Assembly (NCBI GenBank): GCA_035942915.1
Contig: DASZCR010000335.1
Span: 1-29,340 of the forward strand
DNA from: DASZCR01 sp035942915
Lineage (GTDB): Bacteria; Acidobacteriota; Blastocatellia; Pyrinomonadales; Pyrinomonadaceae
Direction: 5' to 3'
Length of the DNA: 29,340 nucleotides
The position numbers were made by a program, and so were the translations under genes. Position 1 is the first letter of the stretch. The number at the start of each line of letters is the position of its first letter. This document shows positions 6,384 through 13,511 of the stretch, one piece after another. The notes under the pieces are model-generated. The model worked only from the letters and a program-made list of their open reading frames with translations. It did no database searches and was not told the origin of the DNA.

Positions 6384-6986
6384 ATGAAACTTCGACAGCA
6401 TTTTTCGCAGGCGCGCAGGCTGCTCGTCGTCTCCACGCTCGGCGCATCGCTTCTGGCCTTCGCCGCTGCGTGCGCTCATCACGACGACGCGCAGACAGGA
6501 GGACAGTTGAAGGCCGCTTCTGCGGGACAGGCATCGTCGCAGGTGGCCGAAGGCCAGGCTGCGCCCGATTTCGCGCTGCCGAGCGACGACGGCCGCACCG
6601 TCAAACTGAGTGACTTTCGCGGCCGCCAGCCCGTCGTCCTCTACTTCTACCCGAAGGACGAGACGCCCGGCTGCACCAAAGAGGCGTGCTCTTTCAGGGA
6701 TAATCTGGCGGAGTTCAAAAAGGCGGGCGTCGAAGTCTTGGGCGTCAGCGTCGATAGCGTCGAGTCGCACAAAAAGTTCCGCGAGAAGGAGCAACTGAAC
6801 TTCACGCTCCTCTCGGACGAGAACAAAGAGGTCACGACGCGCTACGGCGTGCTCTCCTCATCCGGCATCGCCAACCGCGTCACCTTCGTTATCGACAAGA
6901 ACGGCGCTATCAGGAAAATCTATCGCGACGTGTCGCCCGCCGAACACGCCGAAGAAGTCCTCGAGTTCGCACGCACGCTGGCCTGA
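6384..6986 (+). CDS. bcp: Thioredoxin-dependent peroxiredoxin Q (Bcp), lipoprotein-like
   Basis: Bcp/PrxQ reduces hydrogen and organic peroxides using thioredoxin. The core is textbook: APDFALPSDDGRTVKLSDFRG, then VVLYFYPKDETPGCTKEAC with peroxidatic Cys97 and resolving Cys102 (C-x4-C), then GVSVDSVESHKKF and FTLLSDENKEV. Unusually, it carries a 29-residue export signal with a hydrophobic stretch (LLVVSTLGASLLAFAAA) ending at Cys30, a possible though imperfect lipobox. The mature enzyme may therefore be membrane-anchored in the periplasm. The strong AAGGAGG at 6366-6372 lies 11 nt before ATG 6384 and 8 nt before an in-frame TTG at 6381; I choose ATG. It follows the UbiB-like gene closely and ends before a strong hairpin terminator. 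Confidence 0.93.
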   Translation: MKLRQHFSQARRLLVVSTLGASLLAFAAACAHHDDAQTGGQLKAASAGQASSQVAEGQAAPDFALPSDDGRTVKLSDFRGRQPVVLYFYPKDETPGCTKEACSFRDNLAEFKKAGVEVLGVSVDSVESHKKFREKEQLNFTLLSDENKEVTTRYGVLSSSGIANRVTFVIDKNGAIRKIYRDVSPAEHAEEVLEFARTLA

Positions 6987-7010
6987 AACGCTAAAGTAAA
7001 GCCACAACGA

Positions 7011-7048
7011 AAGACCTTGAACGAGCACCGCGGCTCGCTCAAGGTCTT
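7011..7048. terminator. Bidirectional hairpin terminator between convergent genes
   Basis: A 10-bp perfect stem (AAGACCTTGA with TCAAGGTCTT) continues, after one A-C mismatch, into a 5-bp CGAGC/GCTCG stem with a 6-nt loop. It lies between the convergent peroxiredoxin stop (6986) and M14 peptidase stop (7069), where a shared terminator is expected. The downstream T-run is weak on both strands (CTCTTTG on plus). Confidence 0.75.
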
Positions 7049-7068
7049 CGCTCTTTGTCCTGAGATGT

Positions 7069-9450
7069 CTACTCGTTATTGGCCGATGAGATGGCGTTGT
7101 AGAGCAGCGGGTAGGTGGCGAGTGATTGCGCGCGGTATTGCGGGCGGAAGCCGAAGAGGTAGACGCGCCCGCGTCCCAGACCGACTTCGACGAGGGCGGC
7201 CTTGCCGCGCAGTTTCTCTTCGCCGAGGAGCCAGCCGGAGAGCAGCGGGTTGCCGCTTTGCGGATAGCGCGCGATGACGCGGACGCGTTGGAGCGCGAGC
7301 GGGTCGCTGACCATCTCGAAGACCGGCGAGTCTTCAACCCACGCGACGGACTCCTGCGACATGCCGCGTGCGATGGGGTGAGACGTGTCGAGGATGGTGC
7401 GCAAGATAGACCCCGGCGCATAGAACTCCGTGCGCTTCATGCCCGCTGTCACATCGCGCAGGGGCAGTTTCAACTGCTCGACCGCAAACAGGGAAGCCTG
7501 ATTCAAAGTTATCAACGTCCCGCCCTGTTCGACGAACTCGCGCAGCGCACGCACGCCCGCTTCGCCGAGTCCGCCCGTCAGTTGTTCCGGCATCGCTCCC
7601 TTGCGATGGCCTTCGAGGAGGACGCGCGGCGATTGGTCTGGAATGAGAATGACGTTGTACTTGGCGCGCAGATTTCCGGCGCGGATGTCGGCGTCGGTGA
7701 CCGTCCGGTAGTCCAGACGCACGCGCTCGAAACTGTTTTTGTTGGGTTGATAGGTGTAGTTCTCAAGCATCCAGCGCGTCCAGCCTTCGTCCATCGAAGG
7801 GACGTGCGACTTGTAGAGGCCAAGCCCCGCATTGATGACTTGACCCGGGAGGCGCGTGTCGCTCGTGAAGGAGTAGCCGGGGCGATGTCTGTGGTTGACG
7901 GGAGCGAAGACGGGACGCGCCTCGACGCCCATCAGGAGCGGCAGCGTGTGCGCCGTCACGTCGTAAGGCGAGATGGGATGTCCCTCACGGTCGCGCAAGT
8001 CCGGGTAACGCTGCGTCTCAAGGAGCGCCTTCGCAAAGTTGCCGTAGGGCTGCGCGAGCGGCACGATGGCCGTGCCGCGCGGGTAGTTCTGGCCGGCGTG
8101 CGAGAAGACTTGGGGGAAATCGACCTCGACGCCGCCGCGCCTCAGGATGTCCAGAAGGGCGCCGCGATTCGGCGACGGCGGGAGAATGAAGCCGTAGAGT
8201 TCGCCCGGACGGCGCGGCTCGACGGCCTCGCGGCCGACATCGTAGAAGCGGCGCAGCCAACGCTCACGGTTGCGCGCGGCGTGCTGCAAAAGCTCGAAAG
8301 CGGCGCTCGTCATGTAGTCGGTGATGTCGCGCATGCGCCAGTCGCCGCCCGGCCACACTTCGGGAAAGTTCGGCGAAGCCTTGCGCGCGTCGTAGCCTTC
8401 GCCGCCGCGCAACTCGTCGGCGCGCACGGTGACGGGCGTCGCCAGCCGCGCCGAGGCCGTCTCCGAAAGGATGCGGACGCCGCCGTGATAATGCGAGTAG
8501 GCGCGCGCAGGCGTCCACGCGTCATAGGTCGAATCCCATGTGATGCCCTTATAGCCGCGCGCGCGCAAGGCCGCAGACATCGCCATCCCCAATTCGGTAT
8601 AGCCTTCGACAAGCTGGCGCGGCACGTTCGGCTCGACCGGCTTCATGTAGGGCGGCAGGAAGAGGCGCGAGCCGTAGATGCCCTGCTGGTGTATGTCGTG
8701 GACGATTTGCGGATGCCAGACGTTATGTATCTTATCGACCGTCAGTTGCGTCTCGACCTGCGTGAAGGCGTACCAATCGCGGTTGTTATCATGGCCGACG
8801 TACTTGTGATAAAGCTCCGGCGGGGAAGTGCCCTCGTAGGGTGTGCCGAGCGTGCGGTCGTACCAGTTCTTGACGATGTCGACGCCGTCCGGGTTCAGGG
8901 ACGGCACGAGCAGGACGATGGTTTCGCGCAAAATCTCCGCCACTTCCGGCTCGTTGGAGGTGGCGAGACGATGCGCGATGAGCGTGCTCGACAAGGTTGA
9001 GCCGACCTCGGTCGAGTGGACGCCGCAGGTGATGAGGACGATGGTCTTGCCGCGTGCGATGAGGCGCGCGGCTTTGCGTTCGGCGTCGCGGCCGAGCAGG
9101 CGCGGGTCTGCCAGTTGTCTCTGAATCTCACGAAACTCGCCGAGTCGCGCAAGGTTCTCCGGCGCGCTGATGGTTGCCATCACGAACGGCGCGCCCATCG
9201 TCGTTCTTCCCAACTCCTCGAACCGCACGCGGTTGCTCGCGGCGTCGAGCCTGCGGAAGTATTCGACTATCTGTTGCCAACTCGCCAGCCGGCGGTCTTC
9301 GCCGGGACGAAAGCCGAGCACTGCTTCGGGCGCAGGGGCGGGCGCGGGGCGCACGCCTCTCTGCTGCGCGTGCGCGTGGCGGGCGGGCAGCAGCAGCGCG
9401 GACGGTGCGAGAGTTAAGACAAGTGCGAAGACGAGGGCGCGTCTGAGCAT
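7069..9450 (-). CDS. Exported M14-family zinc carboxypeptidase
   Basis: A 793-residue exported metallopeptidase. The N-terminus MLRRALVFALVLTLAPSALL, followed by ARHAHAQ, is a signal peptide. The M14 zinc site is visible: His145 and Glu148 in GVHSTEVGST, and the third ligand, probably His254, in HDIHQQG. LNPDGVD and NNRDWYAFTQ match substrate-binding segments of large M14 peptidases. The C-terminal third (VILIPDQSPRVLLEGH, then ALREFVEQGGTLITLN) looks like a glutamine-amidotransferase/DJ-1-like fold, common in this subfamily. The frame is open well upstream, but ATG 9450 has GGAG 8 nt before it and starts the signal peptide. It is the last of three tandem exported hydrolase genes, 92 nt after the previous one. 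Confidence 0.9.
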   Translation of the reverse strand: MLRRALVFALVLTLAPSALLLPARHAHAQQRGVRPAPAPAPEAVLGFRPGEDRRLASWQQIVEYFRRLDAASNRVRFEELGRTTMGAPFVMATISAPENLARLGEFREIQRQLADPRLLGRDAERKAARLIARGKTIVLITCGVHSTEVGSTLSSTLIAHRLATSNEPEVAEILRETIVLLVPSLNPDGVDIVKNWYDRTLGTPYEGTSPPELYHKYVGHDNNRDWYAFTQVETQLTVDKIHNVWHPQIVHDIHQQGIYGSRLFLPPYMKPVEPNVPRQLVEGYTELGMAMSAALRARGYKGITWDSTYDAWTPARAYSHYHGGVRILSETASARLATPVTVRADELRGGEGYDARKASPNFPEVWPGGDWRMRDITDYMTSAAFELLQHAARNRERWLRRFYDVGREAVEPRRPGELYGFILPPSPNRGALLDILRRGGVEVDFPQVFSHAGQNYPRGTAIVPLAQPYGNFAKALLETQRYPDLRDREGHPISPYDVTAHTLPLLMGVEARPVFAPVNHRHRPGYSFTSDTRLPGQVINAGLGLYKSHVPSMDEGWTRWMLENYTYQPNKNSFERVRLDYRTVTDADIRAGNLRAKYNVILIPDQSPRVLLEGHRKGAMPEQLTGGLGEAGVRALREFVEQGGTLITLNQASLFAVEQLKLPLRDVTAGMKRTEFYAPGSILRTILDTSHPIARGMSQESVAWVEDSPVFEMVSDPLALQRVRVIARYPQSGNPLLSGWLLGEEKLRGKAALVEVGLGRGRVYLFGFRPQYRAQSLATYPLLYNAISSANNE

Positions 9451-9542
9451 AAGCGAGACTCCGGCGTCTGAAGTTGGGATGATGAAACTTTGCAATAGGG
9501 GAGCGGCGGCTGGCAAGAGTTTAGCACACTGTCTCGGACGCG

Positions 9543-11528
9543 CTAGGGGCGCGAGGAGGCGGCGAGCCAGTCGCGTGGGATGAACTCGACGGCGATGACC
9601 TCGCCGTCCGCCTGCGCCGTCGCATCTTTCGGCGGACGGAAGGTGACGAGAACGGCGTTCGCAGGCTCGCGCAGGCCGCACGTCAGTTGACCGCTGACCT
9701 CGGTCGTGTAGGTGACGAAGCGGATGCGTTTGAGCGTCGAGTTGTGAAGTTTGAGCGTGCGGCCGTCGGCCGCGACCGTGAGCACGACGCCCCCGTCTTC
9801 GCAGGCGACCTGTTCGAGCATGCCGCAGACCTGCTCGCCCTGAAAGCGCAACTGCTTGATTTGCGGCCCCGGCTCCGGCATGTCGCACGGCTGGACGGGC
9901 TTCGTCGGCAGAGCGTCGGGCGGAGCCATTGTCTCATCATGAGCGAGCCGCGCGAGCAGAGCTTCGCGCTCGGCGGCCGTCTTAAGGAGCGCCTGAGCTT
10001 TCGCGCGCGTCTCTGAGTCGGTCGTCATCTGTGCGAGCGCATCGAGCGTGCGGCGCGCGGCGGCGAGGTCGTCGCGGCGCAGGTGCGCCTGTGCGAGCAG
10101 CAGTTTGAATTCGTGACGACGCGGGGCAATCTCTATCGCGCGAGCAATCGTTGAGAGCGCCTCTTCCATCCGCGCGCCGCGTTCTATTTCAACCTCTGCG
10201 AGCAGGCGATAGGCGGGCAGGAAATGCGGTGCGAGTTCGACCGCCCGCTTCAACTCGGCGCGCAGCAGACGCGTCTTCCGCTCGAAGCCTTCAACCGTCA
10301 GGTCGGCGTCGGAGGCCGAACGCAGCAACGCCTCGGCGTAGAGATAGCGCGCGAGATGGTCGCGCCCGTTGGCGCTGATGGCACATTCGAGATGCGTGCG
10401 GGCTTCGGCGACACGGTTTTCCGAGAGGCGCAGGACGGCGAGCGAGGTGTGCGCCGCGCCGAGCGCGGGCGAGAGTTCGATGGCGCGCAGCAGATAGTCT
10501 TCGGCTTCGGTCGGCCGTTCGGTGCGCAGCAGCAGGTCGCCAAGGATGGCGAGCGCCTCCGCCTCCACGAGCGGCGCAGACTCCAACGCCGTATCAACCG
10601 ACACGGCGCGCTCGAAGCTGACGGTCTGCGTCGGATACTGATTGAAGAGGACGTAGGCGCGCAGTTCCGCTTCGAGTCCGGCGAAGTCTGTCTGGAAGGC
10701 TGCGCGGAAGGCCGCTTCGACCGTCGAGCCGGAGGCGAGCAGGTCGAGATAGTTTGTCAGTTGCGCGCGGCGTCGTCCGCCCTGAGCGTTGAACAGATAG
10801 TGGACGAGCGCCCACGACTCGGCGTAGAACAGACGCCTCTGTTCGGCCTCTGCGTAAGAGGGCGACCAGCGGTCGGCCGCCATCAGCGCGGACAGAGGAA
10901 TCCACGCGCCCGTGCGTAAGACCTGTGCGCGTACGTCGAGGCGTTGGCCGAGCGTGACGCGACGCGCGTCCGGCGACATCTCAAACGTGCTGTAGTACTC
11001 GGCCAGCCCTTCGTTGAACCAGAGCGGCGCGACGCGCGCGGCGTTACGCAGGAGCAGGTGGACGTATTCGTGGAAGACGATTGAGGCCGTGCCGCGCGCA
11101 CGCGCCTCGTCAACCGAGAGCGTGATGTAGTCTGCGTGCTGCCCGGACTTGAAGTAGCCGGAGACATCGCCGGGCTGTTCCAGATAGAGCGGCTTAAACG
11201 GCCTGTAAGACTCCTCCGAGGCGAAGACGACGACCGTGACCGGCACTCTCGAATCGAAGTGCTCACCGGGCAGCAGCCGCGTGAAGACCTCGCGGAACTG
11301 TTCGAGCCGCGCGCCGACCTCCTTAATCTCGGACTCGGAAGCGTTGCCGACGAGGCGGAAATTCTTCGAGCGGACACTTGTCCATCTCTCTCCGGTCGCC
11401 TGTGCGGCACGCGCCGTCGGCGTCGCCGAGACCGACGCGCACGGATGCAGGCCGAGCAGCGGCGGCAAAGACAACAACAGCATCACGCAGGCGATGCGGG
11501 CGAGACGTATGAGCACGAAGCTTCTCAT
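9543..11528 (-). CDS. Exported HExxH (peptidase MA-like) protein with TPR repeats
   Basis: A 661-residue protein with an N-terminal signal (LARIACVMLLLSLPPLLGL). The peptidase domain follows: SKNFRLVGNASE, VVVFASEESYRPF, then the zinc motif HEYVH (His153, Glu154, His157) and the WFNEGLAEYYST segment carrying the likely third ligand. This is the gluzincin pattern of the peptidase MA-like/DUF1570 families. From about residue 320 helical repeats with TPR spacing follow (AEDYLLRAIELSPALGAAH, AHFLPAYRLLAEVEIERGAR and others). The last 100 residues (GEQVCGMLEQVACEDG, LTCGLREPANAVLVTF) look like a small beta domain with three to four Cys. Substrate is unknown. The start at 11528 has no strong Shine-Dalgarno. 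It lies between two other exported hydrolases. Confidence 0.82.
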   Translation of the reverse strand: MRSFVLIRLARIACVMLLLSLPPLLGLHPCASVSATPTARAAQATGERWTSVRSKNFRLVGNASESEIKEVGARLEQFREVFTRLLPGEHFDSRVPVTVVVFASEESYRPFKPLYLEQPGDVSGYFKSGQHADYITLSVDEARARGTASIVFHEYVHLLLRNAARVAPLWFNEGLAEYYSTFEMSPDARRVTLGQRLDVRAQVLRTGAWIPLSALMAADRWSPSYAEAEQRRLFYAESWALVHYLFNAQGGRRRAQLTNYLDLLASGSTVEAAFRAAFQTDFAGLEAELRAYVLFNQYPTQTVSFERAVSVDTALESAPLVEAEALAILGDLLLRTERPTEAEDYLLRAIELSPALGAAHTSLAVLRLSENRVAEARTHLECAISANGRDHLARYLYAEALLRSASDADLTVEGFERKTRLLRAELKRAVELAPHFLPAYRLLAEVEIERGARMEEALSTIARAIEIAPRRHEFKLLLAQAHLRRDDLAAARRTLDALAQMTTDSETRAKAQALLKTAAEREALLARLAHDETMAPPDALPTKPVQPCDMPEPGPQIKQLRFQGEQVCGMLEQVACEDGGVVLTVAADGRTLKLHNSTLKRIRFVTYTTEVSGQLTCGLREPANAVLVTFRPPKDATAQADGEVIAVEFIPRDWLAASSRP

Positions 11529-11617
11529 CAGTTTTGAAGGGACGACAGACGGCGGCGCGCAGACTCAACGAACCCGCGCCTGAGCTTTGATGCGCCGCGA
11601 GGGCGTGGCGGCTGACC

Positions 11618-13216
11618 TCAATTCTGAGGTTGATTCTTCAGACGCTTGAACTCCAACTCCTTGAAATCGAAATCCGGGTTCGGCACGTCAATCTTCATCT
11701 CGTCGGCCTCGCCGCGCGCGTCGAGCGTGAAGGTGACGAAGCCCCGGCCGAACGGGTAGGCGACCGTTTCGCGCCAGCGGACGAGGAAGGTGTCGTAGTG
11801 CCAGTGTTCGAGGTCTGCGACGAGGTTCGGCGACGGCAGGAGCCGCAGCACGAGACGCCCCTGCTCCTCCGCGATACGCGCCTCGCCGTACATCTCGCCG
11901 CCGTAAGCGCCCGCGTATTTCGCCAGCGCGAGCGACGGGCGCGTACCCGTCACGCGCGATTCGTCAACCCGTCGCTGCTCGGCCTTCGCCGCCTCTTCCG
12001 CCTGACGCGTGCGCGCCAGATAGTCTGCGCTCCAATCCCTTGCGGGCGCACCGAGGAAGATGTCGAAGATTTTGTACATGAGGGCGGTCGAGACCGGTGT
12101 CTCGCTGTTGGTCAGGACGACGAGGCCGAGCCGTTCTTCGGGCAGCATGCCGACGCGGGAAATCATCCCGTCGAGGCCGCCGCTGTGCGTCACGACCTTG
12201 CGCCCGTGATAGTCGCTGAGGAACCAGCCGAGGCCGTAGGCGTTGAAGTGCTGCGTCGGGTTGAAACGTTCGGCCGTTTCGCTGACGGGAACAATCGTCA
12301 CCGGCTGCCACATCTCACGCGCCGCGCGCGGGCTGAAAATCTGCCTGCCCTGATACGTGCCTCGACCGAGTTGCAGGCGTATCCACTGCGCCATGTCTGC
12401 GACGCTCGAATTGATGGAGGCGGCAGGCCCCGCGCCGTCAACGTTGCCGTAGTGGACGACGCGCAGGCGGCCGTCCAACTCGTTGTGCGGCGAGGCGACG
12501 TTTGCGCCCGGACGGAAATCTTTGATGGAAGTGTTCGTCGAGTTCATGCCGAGCGGCGCGAAGAAACGCTCGCGGACGAAGTCGTCCCAACTCTTGCCCG
12601 TGACGGCGGCGACCACCTGTCCGGCCGCGACGAACATCACGTTCTGATAACCGTAGCGGCTGCGGAAACTCGAAACGGGTTTAAGGAAGCGTATGCGGCG
12701 CAGGATTTCGTCGCGGCCGTAGGTGGTTTCGTACCAGAGCAGGTCGCCGCCGAAGGTGGCGAGGCCGCTGCGGTGGCTCAAGAGGTCGCGCAAGGTCAAC
12801 TCGCGCGTGGCGTAGGTGTCGAAGAGTTGAAACGACGGCAGGTATTTCGTCACGGGGTCGTCCCACCTGACCTTGCCCTCGTCGACGAGGATGGCGAGCG
12901 CGGCGGCCGTAAAAGCCTTCGTGTTGGAAGCGACCGCAAAGAGCGTGTGCTCATCCACCGGCGCGGGCTTCCCCGTCTCGCGCACGCCGTAGCCCTTAGC
13001 GAAGAGCACGCGGTCGTCTTTGACAATCGCCAGAGCCATGCCCGGCACACGCCAGTCGCGCAGAGCCTTCGCCGCGTACTCGTCGATTTCCCGCAGCCGC
13101 GCCTCGTCCGACGCCTGCTGCCCACTGACCGGCGCGAGCGGCAGCAGCACGAAGACAACGACGAGGAGCAGTCTTCTCAAGAGCAACCCGCTCGAACTAC
13201 CGAAACGCTGAAGCAT
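11618..13216 (-). CDS. Exported serine hydrolase, beta-lactamase/PBP4* fold
   Basis: A 532-residue exported serine hydrolase of the class C beta-lactamase/D-aminopeptidase/family VIII esterase superfamily. The signal peptide spans LLLRRLLLVVVFVLLPLAPV to SGQ. The three active-site elements are intact: Ser97-x-x-Lys100 in VASNTKAF, Tyr190-x-Asn192 in YGYQNVMF, and the HSG triad (His344) in VVTHSGGLDGM, which stands in for KTG. The C-terminal 130 residues (LAKYAGAYGGEMYGEARI onwards) form the beta-rich domain often seen after this fold (DUF3471-like). Family context favours a peptidase or esterase over a true antibiotic lactamase; the sequence alone cannot decide. I chose ATG 13216, preceded by AAGG 10 nt upstream, over an upstream start at 13279 that adds a non-signal extension. 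It is divergent from the OPT gene. Confidence 0.88.
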   Translation of the reverse strand: MLQRFGSSSGLLLRRLLLVVVFVLLPLAPVSGQQASDEARLREIDEYAAKALRDWRVPGMALAIVKDDRVLFAKGYGVRETGKPAPVDEHTLFAVASNTKAFTAAALAILVDEGKVRWDDPVTKYLPSFQLFDTYATRELTLRDLLSHRSGLATFGGDLLWYETTYGRDEILRRIRFLKPVSSFRSRYGYQNVMFVAAGQVVAAVTGKSWDDFVRERFFAPLGMNSTNTSIKDFRPGANVASPHNELDGRLRVVHYGNVDGAGPAASINSSVADMAQWIRLQLGRGTYQGRQIFSPRAAREMWQPVTIVPVSETAERFNPTQHFNAYGLGWFLSDYHGRKVVTHSGGLDGMISRVGMLPEERLGLVVLTNSETPVSTALMYKIFDIFLGAPARDWSADYLARTRQAEEAAKAEQRRVDESRVTGTRPSLALAKYAGAYGGEMYGEARIAEEQGRLVLRLLPSPNLVADLEHWHYDTFLVRWRETVAYPFGRGFVTFTLDARGEADEMKIDVPNPDFDFKELEFKRLKNQPQN

Positions 13217-13365
13217 TAAATGATGACCTTTCGATTTGAGAATTTCCGGTTCGCAGAGACCGTCGGCATGTGCGAGCATTTTACAGCAGAAGCGCGCCGT
13301 AGCGCACGGGTCTCGCTTCCGGTGCTCGTCAGCGCGGCCGTCCGTGAGGTTGGCCGCAAAACGCC

Positions 13366-13377
13366 TGTAAATTTACA
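13366..13377. promoter_or_regulatory. AT-rich 12-bp perfect palindrome, possible operator
   Basis: TGTAAATTTACA is a perfect palindrome and an obvious AT-rich island in the 295-nt gap (13217-13511) between the divergent serine hydrolase and OPT transporter genes. It is 146 bp upstream of the OPT start and 150 bp upstream of the hydrolase start. A symmetric site in a divergent promoter region suits a dimeric repressor or activator, but no regulator gene is adjacent. A 6-bp GCGGCC/GGCCGC hairpin lies just before it (13334-13357). Confidence 0.35.
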
Positions 13378-13408
13378 ACTTGCTGACAAAATCGGCTCGG
13401 CCGCGTGC

Positions 13409-13438
13409 TTGCTTAGCGCGCGCGTGCGCGTGTAAAGT
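13409..13438 (+). promoter_or_regulatory. Weak candidate promoter of the OPT transporter
   Basis: TTGCTT (13409-13414) and TAAAGT (13433-13438) are 18 bp apart and match the sigma-70 boxes only partly (3/6 and 4/6). The spacer is an alternating GC/GT tract. The OPT ribosome-binding site GGAGG (13495-13499) and start (13512) follow within 75 nt. This rests on pattern alone. Confidence 0.22.
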
Positions 13439-13511
13439 AGCTTCTGCTTAGAACCCCTTCTGTTCGCACTCCCGTTTCAGACAGTCTCAGCTTCGGAGGT
13501 ATAAGACCGAA

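Noticed and set aside
11618..13216. Antibiotic-resistance beta-lactamase
   Set aside because: The SxxK, YxN and HSG motifs fit the broad serine-hydrolase family; the large C-terminal domain and the neighbouring peptidases favour a peptidase or esterase.
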